From the NCBI GenBank assembly GCA_905202055.1, contig CAJKQK010000015.1, forward strand, positions 1 to 35,955: a DNA stretch of 35,955 nucleotides, given 5' to 3'. Position 1 is the first letter of the stretch. Each line of letters starts with the position of its first letter. Below the pieces are notes generated by a model. It had not been told where the DNA came from. It saw nothing but the letters and a program-made list of their open reading frames with translations, and did no database searches. Source of the stretch: an uncultured Oxalobacter sp. Its GTDB lineage: Bacteria; Pseudomonadota; Gammaproteobacteria; Burkholderiales; Burkholderiaceae_D. A program made the translations under genes and the position numbers. Of the stretch, positions 9,057 through 16,273 are shown piece after piece.

Positions 9057-9997
9057 TTCCCCTGACCGATCCCGACATCCGGTGATTTATTGAAAACCCC
9101 GTTCACCATATCCCATGCACTGACCAGAACGATATCCGACAGGGTGCACAGTGCTCCGGCAATGAAGCGAATGCCAACGGATTCGTTTAACAGCGTCATG
9201 CCGAAGATCACCCCGAAAACAGGCGTCAGAAACGACAGGACTCCAAGCCGGGAAGCGAGATAGACACGAAGTAGCCAGAACCAGACCAGAAAACTGAAAA
9301 AGCAGACGATCACGGTCTGATAACCGAGACTGACCCAGAGTATCCCTGTCGGGTTGATCGTGGTATCACCGAAAAGGACGCATACGGCCAGCAAAATGAC
9401 AACGGCACACATCAGCTGGATCATGACCGTCTGCGCGGAAGGAACATCCGCCAGTTTCGATGTACGGATGACGACGGTGGTCGCTCCCCATGACATGGCC
9501 GCCAGCAAACCGAGAAAATCGCCCCGGAGCATATCGCCGGCAGAAGGTCCAGCCGATGCAGGCTCGTAAAACATGATGACGACTCCACCGAAGGCGACAA
9601 GAATGCCGCTCCACTGGATCGGGTTCAGGCGTTCTTCCGGAAGCCGCAAATGAAGTCCGAGTGCGGCGAAAACAGGGGCGGTATAGAGCATGACGGACAT
9701 ATGCGCTGCGCTGGTATGCCGCAAGCCCTCTCCTGCCAGCAGGTATTCGAGCGAAAAAAGCAGTCCGGCCAGCAAACCGGCAGGCAAGGCACTCCTTTCC
9801 GGCAAAAGGGACAGTCCCCTGAAACGGAGGAAAAGCCCGACCAGTATGGCGGCGACACCGGATCGCAAGCCGATTTGCAGGACGGGCGCCATATCGGGCG
9901 CAGCCGCCTTGAGGGCAATCTGCTGAAGCCCCCAGATCGTACATAAAAGCAGCATCAATACGGTCGCTTTGCCGTCCAGTGGAATCCGCCGGTTCAT
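9041..9997 (-). CDS. EamA/DMT-family transporter
   Basis: The 318-residue inner-membrane protein has about ten hydrophobic segments in two homologous halves, the layout of EamA-domain drug/metabolite transporters (RhaT/YdcZ-like exporters). Landmarks are the opening LLLCTIWGLQQIALK, the first-half end RLNPIQWSGILVAFGGVVIM and the second-half end GVIFGMTLLNESVGIRFIAG. The ATG at 9997 has GGAG 7 nt upstream. The gene lies 116 nt downstream of the LysR gene in the same direction, so the two may be cotranscribed and the regulator may control it. Substrate unknown; the family commonly exports amino acids or metabolites. Confidence 0.9.
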   Translation of the reverse strand: MNRRIPLDGKATVLMLLLCTIWGLQQIALKAAAPDMAPVLQIGLRSGVAAILVGLFLRFRGLSLLPERSALPAGLLAGLLFSLEYLLAGEGLRHTSAAHMSVMLYTAPVFAALGLHLRLPEERLNPIQWSGILVAFGGVVIMFYEPASAGPSAGDMLRGDFLGLLAAMSWGATTVVIRTSKLADVPSAQTVMIQLMCAVVILLAVCVLFGDTTINPTGILWVSLGYQTVIVCFFSFLVWFWLLRVYLASRLGVLSFLTPVFGVIFGMTLLNESVGIRFIAGALCTLSDIVLVSAWDMVNGVFNKSPDVGIGQGNQIKR

Positions 9998-10113
9998 CCT
10001 GTTTCTCCAGACAATTTTTCACTTTACTCTTTCCGGAAAGAAAGAACCAGATTGCCGGAGAAAATCTGTTTTGGAAAAACGACAGGATACCTGTCTGCCG
10101 ATGACATCGGTTT

Positions 10114-11004
10114 TCAGCGGGCAATATTCCCGTCCCATTCCCTGCAAAAACGCATCCATTTTTCCAGTGTGGGCGACAGGTATTTGTCCGGGTGATAGCA
10201 GAGCATGAACTTGCGCAAAAAGCGTTGTTCTGTACGCAACTGGACAAAATGGCCTGCATAAAGCGGCTGCGACAGCATTCTGCCGGAAATAAAGGTGAGG
10301 CCCAGATTGTGATATACACACAAGAGAATGGCGTCCGATGCATTGAGCGACAAAACCACCTCCGGATTATCGAGATGAAGGGCCAGCTGGTTGTCAAAAA
10401 AGGCCCGGCTGCTTGACCCTTCCTCGCGCAACAGCCAACGCTGGCGTGAAAGAGTTTCGAAAGAAACCGTTTCTTCTCCGGCGAGCGGATGATTTTTTCC
10501 CGCAACGACGATCATTTCGTCTTCCATCCACGTCTCGCTGACCAGACGGGAATCGTCCGGCAATCCTTCCAGCAAGGCGATATCGATTTCGAAACGGTTC
10601 AGCATCCCGCAGATTTCCTGTGTATTGGCAATGACCGCTCGGGGCAACCAGCCGTTATTTTCCTCGAATTCCCTCTGCATATCCGGCAAGAGATAACTGC
10701 CGATCGTTCGGGTACATCCCAGACGGAGCTGTCTGTCGGCGCTGTCATCGCCGAAAAGCTGTCCGACTCCCTGCATCCGCATCAACAGTTCATCGGCAAC
10801 CGGCAAGAGTCTTTGTCCTTCATGATTGATGAAAAGACGGGCATGTTGGCGGTCGAAAAGACGAACGCCCAGCTGGTTTTCGAGTTCAGCCAGTGTCTGT
10901 GAAACGGCTCCCTTTGTCATGAACAGGGCATCGGCCGCCGCGGTCATGCTACCATGTCTCGCAATCGATACGAAAACGGACAATTGTCGGAAAGTGATAT
11001 TCAT
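10114..11004 (-). CDS. LysR-family transcriptional regulator
   Basis: The 296-residue protein has an N-terminal winged helix-turn-helix (about residues 3-60; TFRQLSVFVSIARHGSMTAA, then KGAVSQTLAELENQLGVRLF), followed by a LysR substrate-binding domain with the usual features (LRLGCTRTIGSYLLP, DIALLEG, LGLTFIS). The length is typical. The best-known relatives of this type include CysL/CbbR-like activators, but no specific assignment is safe. It is divergent from the TDT transporter gene, the classic arrangement for a LysR regulator and its target, and upstream of an EamA exporter on its own strand. Its ATG lies directly beside a TTTAG-N5-CTAAA dyad, suggesting autoregulation. Confidence 0.93.
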   Translation of the reverse strand: MNITFRQLSVFVSIARHGSMTAAADALFMTKGAVSQTLAELENQLGVRLFDRQHARLFINHEGQRLLPVADELLMRMQGVGQLFGDDSADRQLRLGCTRTIGSYLLPDMQREFEENNGWLPRAVIANTQEICGMLNRFEIDIALLEGLPDDSRLVSETWMEDEMIVVAGKNHPLAGEETVSFETLSRQRWLLREEGSSSRAFFDNQLALHLDNPEVVLSLNASDAILLCVYHNLGLTFISGRMLSQPLYAGHFVQLRTEQRFLRKFMLCYHPDKYLSPTLEKWMRFCREWDGNIAR

Positions 11005-11006
11005 CG

Positions 11007-11021
11007 TTTAGTTTTTCTAAA
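11007..11021. promoter_or_regulatory. Candidate LysR operator (dyad containing T-N11-A)
   Basis: TTTAG-N5-CTAAA is a perfect dyad that contains the T-N11-A core of LysR-type boxes. It starts 2 nt outside the LysR start codon, in the divergent gap, where an autorepressor and activator site is expected. Confidence 0.45.
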
Positions 11022-11043
11022 CATTATGTCAATAATAATTCGA

Positions 11044-11072
11044 TTTTTTAAATGATAACCTCTGGCTATAGT
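11044..11072 (+). promoter_or_regulatory. Candidate promoter for the TDT transporter
   Basis: TATAGT (11067-11072) is a good -10 box; the sequence 17 nt upstream is TTTTTT, a poor -35, as expected of an activator-dependent promoter. It covers the possible GTG start at 11071, which argues for the downstream GTG at 11110. Confidence 0.35.
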
Positions 11073-11109
11073 GATTGCCATAGCAACATCAGAAAATCGG
11101 GGTGATAAG

Positions 11110-12090
11110 GTGTTTATATATTTGAATAACAAGGTTCGTGGATTGCCGACACCGGTTGCCGGTCTGGCACTGGGGATCGCAAGCATGGGCTGGTGCCTTG
11201 AAAATGTCCTTCCGCTTCACGGTGCAGGACAGGATATCGGTGCCCTTGTTGCCGCCGTCCTGCTCGGCATTCTGGTCGTGCGTTTCGTCCTTCATCCCGA
11301 CACCCTGAATGAAGATATCCGACATCCTGTCGCGGGCAGCATCGTCCCGACATTCGCGATGGCTGCCATGGTCATTTCCAAAGCGCTGGGCGATTATTTT
11401 CCGGTTGCAGGACAGGCGCTCTGGCTCGGTGCGGTGGCAATCCATCTTCTCGCGCTGGTTTTCTTCATCTGGTACAGGGCGAGAGACCTGAAAATGCATC
11501 ACATGGTGCCGAGCTGGTTCGTTCCCCCTGTCGGGATTATTGTTGCCGACGTGACCTGTCCCGGCAGCGCTTACACTGAATTCGCACTGGTTCTGCTGGC
11601 CATCGGCATGGTGAGTTATCTGCTGATGCTGCCGCTCATGATTTACCGCCTTATTTTCCTCAGTGAAGTGCCAGACGCGGCGAAACCGACGATAGCCATC
11701 ATGGCCGCCCCCGCAAGCCTCTCTCTGGCCGGTTACCTGACTGTCGTCGAAGAACCTTCGACGCTTGTCTGCTCGATATTGCTCGGTATCTCCCTGCTGA
11801 TGACGCTGGTCATATACTTCTCGTTTTTCCATCTGCTGAGATTGCCGTTCACGCCGGGATATGCCGCCTACACTTTCCCGATGGCGATCAGTGCGACGGC
11901 TTTGTACAAAATGGCCCATTTCATCAGCCAGAATCCCCTGGCATCCGAATATGCCAGCCAGTTGCATCTGATGGCGACAGTACAGGCCGTCATCGCCACA
12001 GCGATCATCGCCTACGTATCCATACGGTTCATCCACAACTACCTGATACCGCGTCGCCTCGGCAGCGTCGGCGCCACAACGGCAGAATAA
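11110..12090 (+). CDS. TDT-family transporter (TehA/Mae1-like)
   Basis: The 326-residue inner-membrane protein has about ten hydrophobic segments and matches the tellurite-resistance/dicarboxylate transporter family: LPTPVAGLALGIASMGWCLE at the N-terminus, PSWFVPPVGIIVADVTCP mid-protein, and PFTPGYAAYTFPMAISATAL near the C-terminus. Family members move C4-dicarboxylates, sulfite or chloride-like anions; the substrate here is unknown. I chose GTG 11110 because GGGGTGA lies 4 nt upstream and the family usually begins close to the LPTP motif; an in-frame GTG at 11071 would add 13 residues but overlaps the -10 box. The gene is divergent from the LysR gene, its probable regulator. Confidence 0.88.
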   Translation: MFIYLNNKVRGLPTPVAGLALGIASMGWCLENVLPLHGAGQDIGALVAAVLLGILVVRFVLHPDTLNEDIRHPVAGSIVPTFAMAAMVISKALGDYFPVAGQALWLGAVAIHLLALVFFIWYRARDLKMHHMVPSWFVPPVGIIVADVTCPGSAYTEFALVLLAIGMVSYLLMLPLMIYRLIFLSEVPDAAKPTIAIMAAPASLSLAGYLTVVEEPSTLVCSILLGISLLMTLVIYFSFFHLLRLPFTPGYAAYTFPMAISATALYKMAHFISQNPLASEYASQLHLMATVQAVIATAIIAYVSIRFIHNYLIPRRLGSVGATTAE

Positions 12091-12151
12091 GGCGATGCAA
12101 AGACGTACCGCCAAAAACGGAAGCAACCGCAGAAACACCAAAATAAGAAAA

Positions 12152-12187
12152 CGGACTGAAGGATGTTTCCTCTTCAGCCCGTTTTTT
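12152..12187. terminator. Bidirectional terminator between convergent genes
   Basis: CGGACTGAAG (12152-12161) pairs with CTTCAGCCCG (12172-12181), with one A-C mismatch. T6 follows on the plus strand and a T-rich tail on the minus strand. It separates the TDT gene from the convergent methyltransferase gene. Confidence 0.7.
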
Positions 12188-12207
12188 CGATACGACAACC
12201 CTGTTTT

Positions 12208-12873
12208 TCAGACTGTCTTTGCCGTCAGGAGCGGAAACGATCCCCAGTTCAGACGGTTTTGCAGCATCCGTTCGGTTGCCTGTGCCAGTACCGGCCCCGA
12301 CGGGAGATAAATCGCGGTGGAAATCCGGATGTCTTCAAGTGGGAGTGCATTTGCCGCCTTCAGCAGTTCAGCCGGGGTAATCCACTCTGCCCCGTCAAAA
12401 GCGCTCCCCGCCTTGCGGCCTTTTTTCCACCAGAGCAGGCTGTTCCTGTTCAACAGGCCAATGGCTATCCGTTCTCCGGCGACCCGTACGGCCTCGGCAA
12501 GAGCGCTTTTCCAGTCCGATGTAAAACACACTGCCGTAATGGACAGGACATGACTGAAGCTTACGCCTTCAAAAGGCAAAGACAGGGCATTCGCCACGCA
12601 ATAACGGGACGTCGAATCCCGGCTGCGGGCATATTCCAGCCAGTTTTCATCGATATCGGCACCGGTGACACAAGCTCCGGTCAACTCGCCCGGTTGTCGC
12701 GTAAACCAGCCCGTACCGCAACCGATGTCGAGAATGCCGTCCCCTTCAGCCGGTTCGAGCGCGTCGATGACAAGCCCGAGTTCCACCCTGCCCGTCCAGT
12801 TTCCCGGGGGCGTTTCATACCATGCGTCATGCAACTCCGGAGGGACGGGTTTAAAATGTGAGGACTTTGTCAC
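12208..12873 (-). CDS. Class I SAM-dependent methyltransferase
   Basis: The 221-residue cytoplasmic protein carries the SAM-binding motif I at residues 47-56 (ILDIGCGTGW), an acidic residue after the second strand (CVTGADID), and the motif II/III region (CVANALSLPFEGVSFSHVLS), the Methyltransf_11 layout used for small molecules, quinones or lipids. Substrate unknown. The start is GTG at 12873, with GGGTGA 6 nt upstream. This places the start inside the end of the DsrE-type frame, which stops at 12851, so the two genes overlap by 23 nt and are probably translationally coupled. No good ATG lies downstream before motif I. Confidence 0.87.
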   Translation of the reverse strand: MTKSSHFKPVPPELHDAWYETPPGNWTGRVELGLVIDALEPAEGDGILDIGCGTGWFTRQPGELTGACVTGADIDENWLEYARSRDSTSRYCVANALSLPFEGVSFSHVLSITAVCFTSDWKSALAEAVRVAGERIAIGLLNRNSLLWWKKGRKAGSAFDGAEWITPAELLKAANALPLEDIRISTAIYLPSGPVLAQATERMLQNRLNWGSFPLLTAKTV

Positions 12874-13209
12874 TGTCGATCACCCATTCGGACAAGGCCT
12901 GCATGGTCGATTTTTCCGCCCCCTCAAAATACGGCTGACTGGCATGGATGCCGCAGCGCGCCATGCACGTGCCGCAAACCCTGACCGTCGCGCCATCGGC
13001 AATCAGTTCTTTCAGCATCTCTGCACCAGATCCTGATCATAGCCGTCAGGCGGTCTGCAAACGTCCCGAGCCATATCGACAGCATCGTTCATCAGGAATA
13101 TCCGGATGTCATGACCGTTCTTCAGCAGTGTCTTCGCCAGTCTCAGGCCATTCCAAGACACGTCCGTCATGTCATACGGTTCGAGGTTGAAAACGATCAG
13201 CACTTTCAT
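12851..13209 (-). pseudogene. DsrE-family protein gene with a frameshift
   Basis: ATG 13209 (good AGGGAG ribosome site) opens MKVLIVFNLEPYDMTDVSWN and continues with DIRIFLMNDAVDMARDV, typical of small DsrE/DsrF-like sulfur-relay proteins. The frame ends at TGA 13012 after DQDLVQRC. In a different frame, from ATG 13018 (ATGCTGA overlaps the stop), the protein continues as MLKELIADGATVRVCGTC, through the two-cysteine motif CGTCMARCG, to a natural end SDKVLTF at 12851. Deleting the extra AG in GTGCAGAGATG restores one frame of about 119 residues. This points to a 2-nt insertion. The overlapping ATGCTGA could still let the second half be made as a separate peptide by coupling. Confidence 0.75.
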
Positions 13210-13399
13210 GATGACTCCCTTCAAAAGAAAAATGTCCGGCCTGCAAACCGACAGGCTGCAATCCATCGACAACACCGCAAACCCGGGCACTCAATATATC
13301 ATATTCTGCTTTAAATAACATTTATAAGATAATAATAATTATATGTTTATTATCGTATCATTCACTTTACAAACTTGACAGGAACTTCCGGAAAAAGAC

Positions 13400-13969
13400 T
13401 CACAAACCTGATGAAACAGCAATCTTTCCATTATCCCGACAGCCGTTTTGTCCAGGCCATTTTTCATAAGCCATGCGCTTTCCCCTCTGGAAACGTATGT
13501 CCCCACAATATGTGAACCCCAGCTTCTCCAGCACTTTCCGCATCGAAACATTATCGAAATTGGTATCGACACTGAAACTCGTCACCCCTTTTTTCAGGCT
13601 CTTTTTTCCACTTCCTTCATGAAAGCGGTGGCGATCCCCTTGCCTTTCATCCCGTCCGCCACGGCCAGCCGGTGGACGACCACAAAAGGATTTTCACCGG
13701 GCCATTTTCCTTCAATGTGGCTCTCCGTCACAAGACAAGGCTCCGCAAGCAAGCGGTTTCAATTCCCGGCACAGTACATAAGCGTGAGCGTAGCTGATGT
13801 CGGTGGCAATCTGCTCAGGTGCCGGATAAGATTCATTCCATTGCTGCCTCTTTTCGGCCGCCATTTTCGCCCTGGCCTGATGAATGATTTCCCATATACT
13901 GGAAAAATCGTCGTTCGTTGCGGGTCTGAACGTATCAAGCCTGTTGGTGTACGATGTCGGTTCTGGCAT
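13400..13969 (-). pseudogene. GNAT-family N-acetyltransferase with two frameshifts
   Basis: ATG 13969 (upstream ACAGGAAAA) opens a GNAT start: FRPATNDDFSSIWEIIHQAR. The first frame stops at 13712 after GEPH. The protein continues in a second frame (HIEGKWPGENPFVVVHRLAV, then the acetyl-CoA loop KGKGIA) to a stop at 13594. It then continues in the third frame (KKGVTSFSVDTNFDNVSMRK, then LEKLGF and the end) to TGA 13400. The acetyl-CoA motif (R/Q-x-x-G-x-G/A, here MKGKGIA) and the closing N-x-x-x-x-x-x-LEKLGF are intact. The second shift lies among A6 runs (13589-13607), the first does not. About 188 residues would be encoded if repaired. Confidence 0.75.
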
Positions 13970-14047
13970 TTTTCCTGTTTTCCGGATTGAATTCCTGCAA
14001 ATAGCTGGCCTGTATTCGAAAAACAGAACAGGCGGAATTTGAAACCG

Positions 14048-14677
14048 TCATATCATTTCTTCAGACGTTACGACATGACGCCCCGGTTTTGCGAGAATGG
14101 CCGCTTCAAGCAATTTATCGGCAATTTTATCCGCCGGGTTTGTCCTCATACGCTTTGGTAAAACAGGATCGAGGATCGCCTTGGCCATCCCGAGTGCCGT
14201 TTCAATCGGCCTGTCCTGATCCCGCTTTCCGCCGATGAGGCCGGGACGGACGAACGTCAGGGATGTAAAACCGGATTCGGCAAGATCCCTTTCCACTTCC
14301 CCTTTTACCCGGTTGTAAAAGAAACGGGAATCGGTGCTGGCACCGATTGCCGAGGTAAGGACGAAAGCCGGTGTTCCATGCTGTGCGGCAAGCCGTGCAG
14401 TTGCCATGACGTAATCGTGATCGACACGCCGGAAAGCATCCTGCGATCCGGCCACTTTTATGGTCGTTCCCAGCGTGCAGATGACGGCATCGGCCTTCCA
14501 CCACTCTTGCGCTTCGGGCAGCTGGCCGAAGTCCACAATCGGCGAGAAAAGCTTCGGATGCGATACCAGCGCCCGTCTTCCCGGCGCGACGATGGATTCG
14601 ATTCCAGTGTTGGCCAGGGCCTTTTCAAGAACGTGACGCCCGATTAGACCGGTCGCGCCGACAATCAGCAGTTTCAT
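14048..14677 (-). CDS. NAD(P)H-binding protein (atypical SDR, HTATIP2/YbjT-like)
   Basis: The 209-residue cytoplasmic protein begins MKLLIVGATGLIGRHVLEKA, a Rossmann nucleotide-binding loop GATGLIG at residues 7-13. It also has the atypical-SDR landmarks VICTLGTT, VLTSAIGAS and a YNRVK segment in the position of the Tyr-x-x-x-Lys motif. It matches NAD(P)H-binding oxidoreductase-like proteins of the NmrA/HTATIP2 type, many of which are redox sensors. Its ATG (AAGGA 7 nt upstream) lies inside the 3' end of the phosphatase gene, overlapping by 53 nt, so the two form an operon and are probably coupled. The partner or substrate is unknown. Confidence 0.85.
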   Translation of the reverse strand: MKLLIVGATGLIGRHVLEKALANTGIESIVAPGRRALVSHPKLFSPIVDFGQLPEAQEWWKADAVICTLGTTIKVAGSQDAFRRVDHDYVMATARLAAQHGTPAFVLTSAIGASTDSRFFYNRVKGEVERDLAESGFTSLTFVRPGLIGGKRDQDRPIETALGMAKAILDPVLPKRMRTNPADKIADKLLEAAILAKPGRHVVTSEEMI

Positions 14678-15914
14678 CCGTCTTTCCTTGCAATTTTCCG
14701 GTTACAGGCAATCCCTCTTCCAGGGCCGTCACATTCTCAACCTGTTTTTTGAAAGTGTCAGGCTCGTAAACGGCTTTGTCAACCGGTATGGATACCGGAC
14801 TGGTCAATGAGGCCGGCGATGTGCGCAGAAAATCCAGTGAGGGTGCATGAAAACCTGCCCTGATTTCCCTGCCGGTTCCCGCCTTCTGCCAGAGTTCAAA
14901 CGTCAGGAAACTGCCCGGTATGACAGGATCGTTTCCCAGTTCCGGAACGGACCAGTGGATGTCGAGCAATCCGCTGACGTAGGCGATGTTGGTATCGTGT
15001 CCGACCAGTATCGTCAGGGGCGGCGATTTTTCGGAAAGAAGCGTTTGGTGGATATATTCAAGCATATGTATGCCGCCCGCCTTTGCCAGTGACTGTGCCC
15101 GGTGAGTGGCGTTGAATACGGCATTGTGCACCGGGATAATCTGCCTTAAAACCCTTGCATCCACCTCTCCCCATCCCGCTTCCTTTTCCGGCCACTGGGC
15201 AAATTCGAGCAGCATGATTTCCGCCAGTGTGGAAGCGATGTGCCATTTTCCCTCTATATCGAGTCGGGGTTTTCGGGGATCGATACTCATGCGGTTCGGC
15301 AAGCCCTGCAACGTGCAGGAAGATGTACCACCCAGCGCCCCGCACAGTGAAGGACGACAGCATTTCGTGATGTCCTGCAACAGATTCAATGCATTGCCGA
15401 TCACAGGATCAAAATCCAGTGGATCAAGCAGTGCCTGCACTTCGGCAAGCGCTTTCTGGCCCATTGCACGATACATGGAACTGTCCGGATGAAAAAGCAG
15501 ATCGTAACGGCTGCCGTACTGCGGCCTGATGTGGCAACCGGGAAAAAGGCCGTCAAACAGGGCAATCGCGGACATGCGCGTCCGCTGGTCTTCATCGGCA
15601 ATCAGCGCATAGTCGCCAGCCTTCGGCAAGCCGTTTTCCGGAACCAAACCGTTCCTGACGAGAAAAGGTTTCAGGGCCGACCACTGTGCCCTGATCAGCT
15701 CTTTTCCCCTTTCGGTCAGGTCTCCCGGCTTACCCGGCCATGTCGGCCAGGCTCTTGTCGACCACTGCCCGAGTGCCGTATCGCTGTCCTTCGGTGAACG
15801 GATACCGTGCCGAACCAGAAAAACCGATCGGATCGGCTTGCCGGATGTCATTCTGTCATCGCCGATTGGGGGCATATGAACGGAAGTGTTGTTTGCAGGC
15901 ACATTTACTGACAT
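14625..15914 (-). CDS. Histidine acid phosphatase (AppA/phytase-like) without a signal peptide
   Basis: The 429-residue protein has the branch-2 histidine phosphatase signature RHGIRSP at residues 35-41 (His36 as nucleophile), the conserved IADEDQRTR segment (105-113), and the C-terminal HD proton donor in LVGHDTN (His306-Asp307). It resembles E. coli AppA (phytase / glucose-1-phosphatase group). Relatives are normally periplasmic, but no hydrophobic signal peptide is seen here. ATG 15914 has AGGTGG 4 nt upstream; an alternative TTG at 15986 (GGAG upstream) adds 24 polar residues and still gives no signal. The last residues (from about 14677) overlap the next gene in another frame. Substrate unknown. 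It is divergent from the giant adhesin gene. Confidence 0.85.
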   Translation of the reverse strand: MSVNVPANNTSVHMPPIGDDRMTSGKPIRSVFLVRHGIRSPKDSDTALGQWSTRAWPTWPGKPGDLTERGKELIRAQWSALKPFLVRNGLVPENGLPKAGDYALIADEDQRTRMSAIALFDGLFPGCHIRPQYGSRYDLLFHPDSSMYRAMGQKALAEVQALLDPLDFDPVIGNALNLLQDITKCCRPSLCGALGGTSSCTLQGLPNRMSIDPRKPRLDIEGKWHIASTLAEIMLLEFAQWPEKEAGWGEVDARVLRQIIPVHNAVFNATHRAQSLAKAGGIHMLEYIHQTLLSEKSPPLTILVGHDTNIAYVSGLLDIHWSVPELGNDPVIPGSFLTFELWQKAGTGREIRAGFHAPSLDFLRTSPASLTSPVSIPVDKAVYEPDTFKKQVENVTALEEGLPVTGKLQGKTDETADCRRDRSNRASRS

Positions 15915-15986
15915 CAATCCACCTTTTTTTTCAGACGTCTTTTCCATTTTCACATCATCGGAAAAGAATACCTTGTTTTTGTTCAA

Positions 15987-16273
15987 TCTACTCCAGTGTC
16001 ATGTTTAAAGAATTGCTTTCAATAGTGATGATGTCCGTGAAAATCCTTTAAATAAGATGGATAAATTTCTGTTTACTGTCCTGGTATTTCCATCCCGACG
16101 ATCCAAAAAGTTTGTCTGTATGCCATGTTTTCATCCTGAAAATAGTACCAAAGAACAATATTTTTGATCACGACAAAGGACTATTCTTGCTTTAAGGCAA
16201 GTTAATACGGCGTCAGGTGTCTCATGTCCGGACGGTTTGACATGTCAATGATTAACGGAAATGAGGTGAAATC
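15987..16273. promoter_or_regulatory. Divergent intergenic region, phosphatase / adhesin
   Basis: This AT-rich gap must hold promoters for both the phosphatase and the giant adhesin. I see no convincing -35/-10 pair. A short dyad (CTTGC-N6-GCAAG, 16186-16201) lies upstream of the adhesin. The adhesin's ribosome site is strong (GAGGTGA at 16264-16270, close before ATG 16274). Confidence 0.4.

Noticed and set aside
11089..12198. 369-codon frame antisense to the TDT transporter
   Set aside because: The sense strand encodes a recognisable membrane protein; the antisense product is Arg/Gln/His-rich with no motif.
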